A stretch of DNA of 64,000 nucleotides from positions 2,604,001-2,668,000 of the forward strand of contig CAWIXB010000001.1 in the NCBI GenBank assembly GCA_963839955.1, in the 5' to 3' direction. The notes under the pieces were generated by a model. The model was given only the letters and a program-made list of their open reading frames with translations, made no database searches and had not been told where the DNA came from. The DNA comes from CAWIXB01 sp963839955. Lineage in GTDB: Bacteria > Actinomycetota > Actinomycetes > JACCUZ01. Positions within the stretch are counted from its first letter, which is position 1. Every line of letters starts with the position of its first letter. Both the position numbers and the translations under genes were made by a program. Shown piece by piece: positions 10,685 to 17,844 of the stretch.

Positions 10685-12903
10685 CGCTCGTCCTCCCTGC
10701 GGAGGAACGGGGCAGCCGGCGTCGAGTCCGCGTCGGTGCGGCGGGTCTGCTCCGGCTGTACGACGGTGCCGTCGCGCCGCACGGCAGGCAGGGCGACTGT
10801 GGGGTGCCCGCCTGGAGGTGACGCCTGGGCGAGGTCGACCTTGCGGCCCTTGATGCCGAACAGCGTCTTGTAGAGCTCGGCCACCGAGGGTCCGGACGTG
10901 CCAGACCCCGTGCCGCCCTGGGAGACCATCATGACCACGGCGTACTGCGGGTTGTTCGCCGGCGCGTAGGAGTCGAACCACGACGTCGTCTGCTTGCCGT
11001 AGACCTCGCCGGTGCCCGTCTTGGTGGCGACGGGCAAGCGGCCCAGCGGGAACTCGGCGCGCGCGAACGGCCCCGCACCGGTGCCCACCGTCGTGACCGA
11101 GCGCAACGCGCCGCGAAGCCAGGCGATGGTCTTCTTGTCGACCGGGATGCGACCGGCGGGCTTCGGTGCGATCTTGCGAACCAGTTTGCCGTCGGGGCTC
11201 ATGATCGCGCGTCCGATGTGGGGCGTGACGAGCTTGCCGCCGTTGGCGATCGCCGCATAGACCCGCGCCATCTGCAGCGGCGTCGTCGTCGTGTCGCCCT
11301 GCCCGATCGCGAAGTTGGCGGCGTCGCCACCCCGGTAGGCCCACCCGTCGACGCAGTTCTCGGCCGAGAGCTTGCGCAGATAGGCCGCACGCACCGGGTC
11401 CTTCCGCGCGACCTCGGGGTAGCCGGTCTTGGCCTTCTGGCAGTAGAACTCCCGGGTCGCCTTCCAGTAGCCCTGCTTCCACTTGCGGTCCGCGATGCGA
11501 CCGTCCGCCTCGCTGGGCAGGTCGATGCCGGTCGGCTTGCCGAGGCCGAAGCCCTTGGCCATCTCGGTGAAGGGGTCCTTGGTGCCCTTCTTGGGGTGCA
11601 GCCCGCCCTGGCGCACCCATGTCTCGTAGGCGAACTTGTAGAACACCGTGTCGCACGAGACCTGGATCGCCCGCAGCATCGAGATCACGCCGTAGCCCTG
11701 CGACTCGTAGTTGCGCTTCGGTGTGCCGCCGATCGAGTAGGCCGACGGGCAGTTGTAGGACCGGTGCACCGAGTAGCCGGCCTTCACCGCTGCCGGCAGC
11801 GTCACGGCCTTGAACGTCGAGGCGGGCGCGAACTCCCCCTGGGTGGCCCGCGACTGGTTCGGGTAGTTGTTCTTCTTACTGGTGATCGCCTTGTAGTCCT
11901 TGTTGCTGATGCCACCGACCCACACGTTCGGGTCGTACGACGGGTAGCTGGCCATCGCGACGATGCCACCCGTGTTCACGTCCATGACCACGATGGCGCC
12001 GGAGTCGGCCTTGAGCTTCTTGGCGTAGCCCTTGTTGATGTCGCCCTGCGTCCGCGCCCGCTTGATGGCGGCCCGCAGCTGTTTCTCGGCGGCTGCCTGC
12101 ACCTTGGCGTCGAGCGTCGTGACCAGGTAGTTGCCGGCCTTCGGCTCCGTCTCGGACAGCGTGCTGGCGACGCCGCCCTCGTGGTCGACCGCCAGCGTGC
12201 GCACTCCCGGCGCGCCGCGCAGGTCGGCGTCGTACTGCCGCTCGAGTCCTGAGCGCCCGATCAGGTCGGTGCGCTCGAGCACCGTCTCCGTCTGCTTGGC
12301 GGCGTCGGTGGTGGCCTCACGTTCGGCGAGCTCCTCGTCGGTGACCGGTCCGAGGTAGCCGAGCATGTGGGCAGCGTTGGCGGCCAGCGGCATGGGGTAC
12401 TCGCGGACCGCCGTCAGCTCGGCGGTGACACCGGGGAAGTCCTCGCGGCGCTCCATGATCTGCAGTGCCATCTGGGTGTCGGCCTCATCGGTCACCGGGA
12501 TCGGCTGGTACGGCGAGCCGTTGAAGCACCGTGGTGCCGGGGGCGCGTCCGGGGTGCCGCACAGTCGCGTCTTCGCCCACACGTCCGCAGGCTTCTTGCC
12601 GATGACCTTCGCGACCTTGCCGACGAGCGCCCGTCCGCCGTCGGGCTGTCGCAACATCTCGGTGCGGCTGATCGACACCACGAGCGCCGTCTGGTTGCGG
12701 GCCAGGGGACGGCCACGGGCGTCGAGGATCATCCCCCGCGCCGCGGGTGTGACGATGTCGCGGGTGCGGTTCTCGGCCGCGGCCTGCTGGTAGTTGCCGG
12801 CGTCGACGAACTGGATGAACCACAGGCGCCCGAGCAGCGTGCCCAGCATGGACAACACCAGCACCTGCAGCACCACCAGCCGCAGTCTCGACCGTTCGCT
12901 CAC
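10681..12903 (-). CDS. mrdA: Penicillin-binding protein 2 (transpeptidase)
   Basis: Class B PBP that crosslinks peptidoglycan during elongation with RodA. The 740-residue protein has a short cytoplasmic N-terminus, one membrane anchor (about residues 8-30), a dimerisation/pedestal region and a transpeptidase domain. Catalytic motifs are SxxK in PASTFKAV (Ser near 360), SCD near 416 (the usual PBP2 form of SxN) and KTGTGEV near 624. The start is GTG 12903. The length, over 700 residues, is greater than the approximately 630 of E. coli PBP2, with insertions between the anchor and the catalytic domain. It overlaps rodA and follows mreD by 22 bases. Confidence 0.96.
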   Translation of the reverse strand: MSERSRLRLVVLQVLVLSMLGTLLGRLWFIQFVDAGNYQQAAAENRTRDIVTPAARGMILDARGRPLARNQTALVVSISRTEMLRQPDGGRALVGKVAKVIGKKPADVWAKTRLCGTPDAPPAPRCFNGSPYQPIPVTDEADTQMALQIMERREDFPGVTAELTAVREYPMPLAANAAHMLGYLGPVTDEELAEREATTDAAKQTETVLERTDLIGRSGLERQYDADLRGAPGVRTLAVDHEGGVASTLSETEPKAGNYLVTTLDAKVQAAAEKQLRAAIKRARTQGDINKGYAKKLKADSGAIVVMDVNTGGIVAMASYPSYDPNVWVGGISNKDYKAITSKKNNYPNQSRATQGEFAPASTFKAVTLPAAVKAGYSVHRSYNCPSAYSIGGTPKRNYESQGYGVISMLRAIQVSCDTVFYKFAYETWVRQGGLHPKKGTKDPFTEMAKGFGLGKPTGIDLPSEADGRIADRKWKQGYWKATREFYCQKAKTGYPEVARKDPVRAAYLRKLSAENCVDGWAYRGGDAANFAIGQGDTTTTPLQMARVYAAIANGGKLVTPHIGRAIMSPDGKLVRKIAPKPAGRIPVDKKTIAWLRGALRSVTTVGTGAGPFARAEFPLGRLPVATKTGTGEVYGKQTTSWFDSYAPANNPQYAVVMMVSQGGTGSGTSGPSVAELYKTLFGIKGRKVDLAQASPPGGHPTVALPAVRRDGTVVQPEQTRRTDADSTPAAPFLRREDER

Positions 12904-12925
12904 CGCCGTCGCACTCCTTCGCGGG

Positions 12926-13450
12926 TCAGAACCGGGACATCGGGTCCGGCTCCACCCGGCGTACCAGGGCGAGCACTGCGGACACGGCGAAGGGGCTCAG
13001 GAGTACATCGTAGGCAACGGCGGACGGCAGGAGCTCGCTCACAGCCGGCCACGACACGTTCGGGTCGTCCACGAGGACCCCGGTCCCGGCGAAAACGAGC
13101 AGCGAACCGGCCGCCGCCACCCCCACCACCAGCAGCGGGAGGAACGCGGAACGGCGCGTCTCGGAGTGGAGCAGCCCGGCGGCGTAGCCCACCAGGCAGA
13201 GCGCGAGCGCCCAGCGGCCGATGGCGTGGTCCGCCGGAGGCACCAGATCGGTCGCCAGGCCTGCACCGAAGCCTGCGACGAGGCCGAAGCCCGGGCCGTG
13301 TGCCAGGGCGAGCGCGACCACCGCCAGCAGGACCAGGTCCGGCGTCGCCCCTGGCAGCGGGAGGCGGGAAAGGAACGTGACCTGCACGACGAGTGAGAAC
13401 ATGACGACCGCGACCGCGAGCGCGACACGTCCAGCAGGTCGGTGTCCCAT
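12926..13450 (-). CDS. mreD: Rod-shape determining membrane protein MreD
   Basis: A 174-residue integral membrane protein with five or six hydrophobic segments, beginning MGHRPAGRVALAVAVVMFS. It lies between mreC and mrdA, which identifies it, because MreD is poorly conserved in sequence. It is thought to connect MreC with MreB and the PBP2-RodA synthase. The ATG at 13450 is only two bases after the mreC stop, so coupling is likely. Confidence 0.9.
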   Translation of the reverse strand: MGHRPAGRVALAVAVVMFSLVVQVTFLSRLPLPGATPDLVLLAVVALALAHGPGFGLVAGFGAGLATDLVPPADHAIGRWALALCLVGYAAGLLHSETRRSAFLPLLVVGVAAAGSLLVFAGTGVLVDDPNVSWPAVSELLPSAVAYDVLLSPFAVSAVLALVRRVEPDPMSRF

Positions 13451-13452
13451 CG

Positions 13453-14367
13453 TCAGCCGCCGTTCGGCGACGCGGTGCTGGTCGCTGCGGGTGTGGTGGG
13501 GCGCGGCGGCAGCACGGCGTCGCGCGGGTCGCGGCGCGGGGCCTTGACGACGACACCCACGAGGTCGAGCGAGGTGAAGTCGACGTAGGGACGCACGGCC
13601 GCGGTTCGGGTGAGGTTGCCGGGCTTGCCCTGCACCGCGACCACCTCTCCGACCGGAACACCCGGCACGTACGGCGCCGCACGCTGCGAGCCGAACGTGA
13701 CCAGCCGGTCGCCGCGGACGACCGTGGACTGCCCGTCGAGCAGCTGGAGGTCGAGGTACCCCCCCTTGATGCCGTTGCCCGACGTGATGCCGACCTCCAT
13801 CGACTTCTCCATGCGGACACCGACCGACGAGTCGGGATCGACGGCGAGCAGCACGGTGGAAGTCGCCGGTCCGACGGTCTTGACCCGTCCAACCAACCCG
13901 TCACCGTTGATGACGGTCATGTCTGGTGTGATGCCGTCGCTGCTTCCCGCGTCGATGGCCACCGTCCACGAAAAGGTCTGCGCAGCGCCCACCGCGATCA
14001 CCTGGGCAGGCACGGTGCGATAGCGGCCGGCGCCAGCCACCCGGAGCAGGCGGTCCAGCTCGTCCGCCCGGTTGCGGGCCAGCTCGCTGGTGCGAAGCTT
14101 GCGGCGCAGCTCCGCGTTCTCGCGGGTGAGGCGCTCTGCCTGCTCGGTGCTGTCGCCGATGCGCCCGACGCCGTCGACGGCGTCACTCACCGGACCGGCG
14201 ATGGCCGACGCGGCGCGCTCGATCGGGCCGAAGACCGTCGCGGCGAGACTGCGCACCCCGTCGAGGGGTGAGTCCTCGCCCGCCCGGTGGTCGACGACGA
14301 CCAGGCCGATGGAGGTGATCAGCAGTAGGGCGAGCAGTGCCCTCGTGCGCCTGGTGTCACGGTTCAT
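13453..14367 (-). CDS. mreC: Rod-shape determining protein MreC
   Basis: Extracytoplasmic scaffold of the elongation complex; it binds and activates PBP2. The 304-residue protein has an N-terminal membrane anchor (about 10-27), a coiled coil around 75-110 (EQAERLTRENAELRRKLRTS) and the two beta-barrel MreC domains (about 115-275). It ends in a Pro/Thr/Ser-rich tail. It is followed immediately by mreD and preceded by mreB with a 41-base gap. Confidence 0.95.
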   Translation of the reverse strand: MNRDTRRTRALLALLLITSIGLVVVDHRAGEDSPLDGVRSLAATVFGPIERAASAIAGPVSDAVDGVGRIGDSTEQAERLTRENAELRRKLRTSELARNRADELDRLLRVAGAGRYRTVPAQVIAVGAAQTFSWTVAIDAGSSDGITPDMTVINGDGLVGRVKTVGPATSTVLLAVDPDSSVGVRMEKSMEVGITSGNGIKGGYLDLQLLDGQSTVVRGDRLVTFGSQRAAPYVPGVPVGEVVAVQGKPGNLTRTAAVRPYVDFTSLDLVGVVVKAPRRDPRDAVLPPRPTTPAATSTASPNGG

Positions 14368-14408
14368 GCCACTGCGGCCAACGCGGCGGCATCATCGGTG
14401 CCCCGCAA

Positions 14409-15440
14409 TCAGTGTCGTGGCTCGGAGATGAGCACCTGCTGGAGCGCCTCGAACTCCTCGACGCACTTGCCCGACCCCATCGCCACCGAGTCCAGCGGAC
14501 GGTCGGTGAGGTGGATCGGCATACCGGTCTCGTGGCGGAGCCGCTCGTCGAGTCCTTTGAGCAGCGCGCCACCGCCGGTGATGACGATGCCACGGTCCAT
14601 GACGTCACCCGAGAGCTCGGGCGGGCACTTGTCGAGAGTGGTCTTGACCGCGTCGATGATCGCGTTGACCGGCTCCTCGATCGCCTTGCGGATCTCCTCG
14701 GCGCTGACGACGATCGTCTTCGGCAGACCGGAGACGAGGTCGCGGCCGCGGATCTCGGCGTGCGGCTCGTCGGGCGCGGGGAACGCGGACCCGATCGCCA
14801 TCTTGATCTCCTCGGCGGTGCGCTCGCCGAGCATCAGGCTGTACTCCTTCTTGACGTACTGGATGATCGAGGCGTCCAGCTCGTCGCCGCCTGTGCGGAT
14901 GGACTGACTGGTGACGATTCCACCGAGGCTGATCACCGCGACCTCGGTGGTGCCGCCGCCGATGTCCACGACCATGTTGCCCGTAGGCTCGTGGACGGGC
15001 AGGCCGGCGCCGATGGCCGCAGCCATCGGCTCCTCGATGATGTAGACCTTGCGGGCGCCCGCGGCGTACCCGGCGTCCTTGACGGCGCGCTGCTCGACCC
15101 CGGTGATGCCACTCGGTACGCAGACAACGATGCGCGGCTTGGCGAGATGGCGCCTGCGGTGCACCTTCTGGATGAAGTAGCGCAGCATCCGCTCGGTGGT
15201 GTCGAAGTCGGCGATCACGCCGTCCTTGAGCGGGCGAATGGCGACGATGTTGCTGGGCGTGCGGCCGATCATCTTCTTCGCCTCGGCCCCGACCGCCAGG
15301 ATGCCGCCGGTGTTCGTGTTGATGGCGACCACCGAGGGTTCGTTCAGGACGATGCCCTTCCCCCGGACATAGACCAGCGTGTTCGCGGTGCCCAGGTCGA
15401 CGGCCATGTCCCGGCCGATGAACGACATGTTGTTGCCCAT
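14409..15440 (-). CDS. mreB: Actin-like rod-shape protein MreB
   Basis: Cytoskeletal ATPase that organises lateral wall synthesis at the inner face of the membrane. The 343-residue product has the actin-fold signatures GRDMAVDLGTANTLVYVRG (phosphate 1), VVDIGGGTTEVAVIS (phosphate 2) and GIVITGGGALLKGLDE (adenosine). I start at ATG 15440 (MGNNMSFIGRD), which has GGGAAGG about 13 bases upstream; ATG 15428 is a second possibility. The open frame reaches 15545 but that extension is not MreB-like. It is the first gene of the mre-mrdA-rodA cluster. Presence of MreB fits a rod-shaped or sporulating actinobacterium. Confidence 0.96.
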   Translation of the reverse strand: MGNNMSFIGRDMAVDLGTANTLVYVRGKGIVLNEPSVVAINTNTGGILAVGAEAKKMIGRTPSNIVAIRPLKDGVIADFDTTERMLRYFIQKVHRRRHLAKPRIVVCVPSGITGVEQRAVKDAGYAAGARKVYIIEEPMAAAIGAGLPVHEPTGNMVVDIGGGTTEVAVISLGGIVTSQSIRTGGDELDASIIQYVKKEYSLMLGERTAEEIKMAIGSAFPAPDEPHAEIRGRDLVSGLPKTIVVSAEEIRKAIEEPVNAIIDAVKTTLDKCPPELSGDVMDRGIVITGGGALLKGLDERLRHETGMPIHLTDRPLDSVAMGSGKCVEEFEALQQVLISEPRH

Positions 15441-15519
15441 GTGGGGGTCGGTGCCTTCCCGAAGTGAGCCGTCAGATCGCCTGGCGCGGGCGGCCGTACG
15501 CCACCACGCTGCTCGTTCG

Positions 15520-15549
15520 ATGGTATCGACGCGATTGTCCCTCACCCAA
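15520..15549 (-). promoter_or_regulatory. Candidate mreB promoter
   Basis: On the minus strand TTGGGT (15544-15549) and TACCAT (15520-15525) are separated by 18 bases. This is a fair match to an actinobacterial housekeeping promoter (TTGnnn and TAnnnT) about 80 bases before the mreB start. Confidence 0.3.
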
Positions 15550-15550
15550 A

Positions 15551-15565
15551 GGACACGGCGTGTCC
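15551..15565 (-). terminator. Probable terminator after ndk
   Basis: GGACAC, loop of three, GTGTCC, followed on the minus strand by TTTGGG, begins 3 bases past the ndk stop codon. Confidence 0.55.
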
Positions 15566-15568
15566 CAA

Positions 15569-15979
15569 TTAGGAAAGGTTCGGGAAGAACAGCGAGAGCT
15601 CTCGGGCGGCGGACCCGGTGGAGTCGGAGGCGTGCACGAGGTTCTCCCGGTTCGAGAGAGACAGGTCGCCCCGGATGGTGCCCGGAGCCGCCTTCCGCCC
15701 GTCGGTGGCCCCCACCAGGGCACGGACCACCTCGATGGCCTCGTCACCCTCGAGGACGCAGGCCACCAGTGGTCCCGAGGTGATGAACGCCCGGAGCGGG
15801 GGGTAGAAGTCACGCTCGAGGTGCTCGGCGTAGTGGCGGTCGGCCAGCTCGCCGTCGACGGTGCGCAGGTCCATGGAGACCAGGCGCAGGCCTTTGCGCT
15901 CGAAACGCCCGAGAACCTCCCCGACCAGGCCGCGACGTACGGCGTCGGGCTTGAGCAGCACCAGGGTTCTCTCCGTCAC
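15569..15979 (-). CDS. ndk: Nucleoside diphosphate kinase
   Basis: Transfers the gamma-phosphate between nucleoside tri- and diphosphates. The 136-residue length is standard. It shows TLVLLKPDAVRRGLVGEV at the N-terminus and a C-terminal NLVHASDS; the phosphohistidine is the His of this NLVHASDS motif. The GTG at 15979 is chosen because the open frame further upstream is not NDK-like. It is the third gene after folC and the DUF4233 gene and is followed by a hairpin terminator. Confidence 0.97.
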   Translation of the reverse strand: MTERTLVLLKPDAVRRGLVGEVLGRFERKGLRLVSMDLRTVDGELADRHYAEHLERDFYPPLRAFITSGPLVACVLEGDEAIEVVRALVGATDGRKAAPGTIRGDLSLSNRENLVHASDSTGSAARELSLFFPNLS

Positions 15980-15990
15980 GGGCCGCAAGC

Positions 15991-16311
15991 CTAGCGTTGG
16001 GCCTCGAGGCGCTGGACCCGGCGGCCGAGCACGATGGCCACGACCCACAGCGCGGCGAACAGGGCGCCGAGGAAGAACATGGCGGTGACGACGAACCCGG
16101 CGCCGATCACCAGGACCTGCAGCGCGGACCCGAGGACGTAGGCCCACCGGTGGCGGAGCAGGCCGGCCACGACCAGGCAGGCCAACGAGGCGCCACAGCC
16201 GACGAGCCAGAGGGTCGTCGGGTCCAAGTCGCTCAGGTCGGACGCGACGAGCGTGGCGAAGAAGATCACGAGCGCCTCGAAGACGAGGACGCTGGATGCG
16301 AGTACACGCAC
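15991..16311 (-). CDS. DUF4233 family small membrane protein
   Basis: A 106-residue protein with four hydrophobic segments, including VLVFEALVIFFATLVAS, a central Gly/Ala/Leu stretch and AMFFLGALFAALWVVAIVL, ending in a short basic tail. The position between folC and ndk is the conserved place for DUF4233 proteins in actinobacteria. Function is unknown. The GTG at 16311 begins one base past the folC stop, so it is very probably translated by coupling. Confidence 0.85.
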   Translation of the reverse strand: MRVLASSVLVFEALVIFFATLVASDLSDLDPTTLWLVGCGASLACLVVAGLLRHRWAYVLGSALQVLVIGAGFVVTAMFFLGALFAALWVVAIVLGRRVQRLEAQR

Positions 16312-16312
16312 G

Positions 16313-17668
16313 TCAGCGGCTCCGCAGCAGTGTGCGGGCCTCGGCCACGGTGACGATCGACCCGGTTACCAGCACCCCGGCGCCGCCGAGGTCGCCCTCC
16401 TCCTCCGCCAGTGACACCGCGGCGTCGATTGCGTCGTCGAGTCGGGGTGCCACCTCGACCCGGTCGGCGCCGAATATCTCCACGGCTACGGCAGCGAGGT
16501 CGTCGACTGGCATGGCACGGGAGACGTTGGTCTGGCTCACGACGACCTCGTCGAGCACCGGCTCGAGCGCCTCGAGCATGCCGCGGGCATCCTTGTCCGC
16601 CATCGCCGCGAACACCCCGACGAGCCTGGCGAAGCCGAAGTCCTCGGCGATGGCCTTGGCCACCGCCGCGGCGCCGGCGGGGTTGTGGGCCGCGTCGAGC
16701 AGCACGGTCGGCGAGCTGCGCACGACCTCCAGCCGCCCCGGCGACGAGACGCCGGCGAACGCGGTCCGGACGATGTCGATGTCGAGCGGGCCACGGTCCT
16801 CGTGACCGCCACCGAGGAACGCCTCGACAGCCGCGAGCGCAGAGGCTGCGTTGTGCGCCTGATGGACGCCCAGCAACGGGATGAACAGCTCGTTGTACTC
16901 GCCGGCGAGACCGCGCACCGACAGCACTTGACCGCCGACGGCGAGCTTGCGGGACTGCACGCCGAACTCCAGTCCTTCCCGCGCCACGACGGCGCCGACC
17001 TCGATCGAGCGGCGCATCAGGACGTCGGCCGCCTCGACGGGCTGCTGCGCGAGCACGCCGTACGACGACGGCTTGATGATCCCGGCCTTCTCCCCCGCGA
17101 TGGCCTCGACCGTGTGCCCGAGGAAGTGCACGTGGTCGATCGCGATCGGCGTCACGACCGCGACCTGCGCGTCGGCCACGTTGGTCGCGTCCCACGAGCC
17201 GCCGAGACCGACCTCGACCACGGCTGCGTCGACCGGCGCGTCGGCGAAGGCGACGTAGGCCATCGCCGTGATGACCTCGAAGAAGGACAGCGGGACCTCG
17301 TGGCGCTTGTCGACCAGGTCGACGTAGGGAGCGACGTCGTCGTAGGTGGCCGCGAACCGCTCGGGATCGATCGGCTCGCCGTCGAACGCGATGCGTTCAC
17401 GCATGCTGTGCAGGTGCGGGCTGGTGAAGCGACCGGTGCGCAGGCCGAACTCACGAAGCAGGGACTCGATCATCCGGGTCGTCGACGTCTTGCCGTTGGT
17501 GCCGGAGATCTGGATGACCGGGGTGGCGTCCTGCGGCGAGCCCAGCAGGTCGAGCAGCGCGCGGATGCGGTCGAGGGTGGGGATCAGGTCGTGCTCCGGC
17601 GTCCGGGACAGGATCGCCCGCTCCACCTCGACGGCGCGATCCTCGGCCGTACCTGCCCCTTCGCTCAC
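16313..17668 (-). CDS. folC: Bifunctional folylpolyglutamate/dihydrofolate synthase
   Basis: Mur-ligase-type enzyme that adds glutamate to folates (and to dihydropteroate in bifunctional members). The 451-residue protein has the P-loop SGTNGKTSTTRM near residues 55-66, TSPHLHSMRERI just after, the central ATPase region with EVGLGGSWDATN and a C-terminal ligase domain with DAAHNPAGA. The start is GTG 17668 (VSEGAGTAED); the frame stays open to 17794 through the inverted-repeat element, which is not coding. valS diverges from it 176 bases away; in many actinobacteria valS and folC are adjacent in the same direction. Confidence 0.95.
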   Translation of the reverse strand: MSEGAGTAEDRAVEVERAILSRTPEHDLIPTLDRIRALLDLLGSPQDATPVIQISGTNGKTSTTRMIESLLREFGLRTGRFTSPHLHSMRERIAFDGEPIDPERFAATYDDVAPYVDLVDKRHEVPLSFFEVITAMAYVAFADAPVDAAVVEVGLGGSWDATNVADAQVAVVTPIAIDHVHFLGHTVEAIAGEKAGIIKPSSYGVLAQQPVEAADVLMRRSIEVGAVVAREGLEFGVQSRKLAVGGQVLSVRGLAGEYNELFIPLLGVHQAHNAASALAAVEAFLGGGHEDRGPLDIDIVRTAFAGVSSPGRLEVVRSSPTVLLDAAHNPAGAAAVAKAIAEDFGFARLVGVFAAMADKDARGMLEALEPVLDEVVVSQTNVSRAMPVDDLAAVAVEIFGADRVEVAPRLDDAIDAAVSLAEEEGDLGGAGVLVTGSIVTVAEARTLLRSR

Positions 17669-17689
17669 ACCCGCGGAGTCTAGGCACCT

Positions 17690-17727
17690 CCACATCCCCC
17701 GGCGAAACGACCACATCCCCCGGCGAA
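17690..17727. repeat. Two direct 17-base repeats beside the folC start
   Basis: CCACATCCCCCGGCGAA occurs at 17690-17706 and again at 17711-17727, a 21-base period. The second copy runs into the left arm of the nested inverted repeat. A related inverted form (a run of G after GATTCACGAGC) lies at the far end of the palindrome, so the repeats and palindrome look like one element. Confidence 0.8.
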
Positions 17728-17814
17728 TCGACCACGTTAGGTAGGCCCCGCAGTGCCTCAACAGGTCTGCCAGCCTGTTGAGGCATTGCCTCACCTACCT
17801 AACGTGGTCGATTC
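17725..17814. repeat. Nested 90-base inverted repeat between folC and valS
   Basis: The outer arms (17725-17745 and 17794-17814) are perfect 21-base inverted copies containing TCGACCACGTTAGGTAGG. Inside them a second perfect 12-bp stem (TGCCTCAACAGG, 17754-17765, with 17774-17785) has an eight-base loop. The element fills the divergent intergenic region, ending 30 bases before the valS ATG and 57 bases before the folC GTG. It could form a cruciform or, in RNA, a long hairpin in a leader. It resembles an interspersed palindromic element rather than an operator. Confidence 0.85.
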
Positions 17815-17844
17815 ACGAGCGGGGGGCGACCTTAGGATCTGGGG

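Noticed and set aside
10685..11656. Long N-terminal extension of rodA
   Set aside because: It is out-of-frame mrdA sequence; the GTG overlapping the mrdA stop gives a normal RodA length.
17669..17794. Longer folC start at 17794
   Set aside because: The extra residues are encoded by the repeat element and are unlike FolC; GTG 17668 gives the expected N-terminus.
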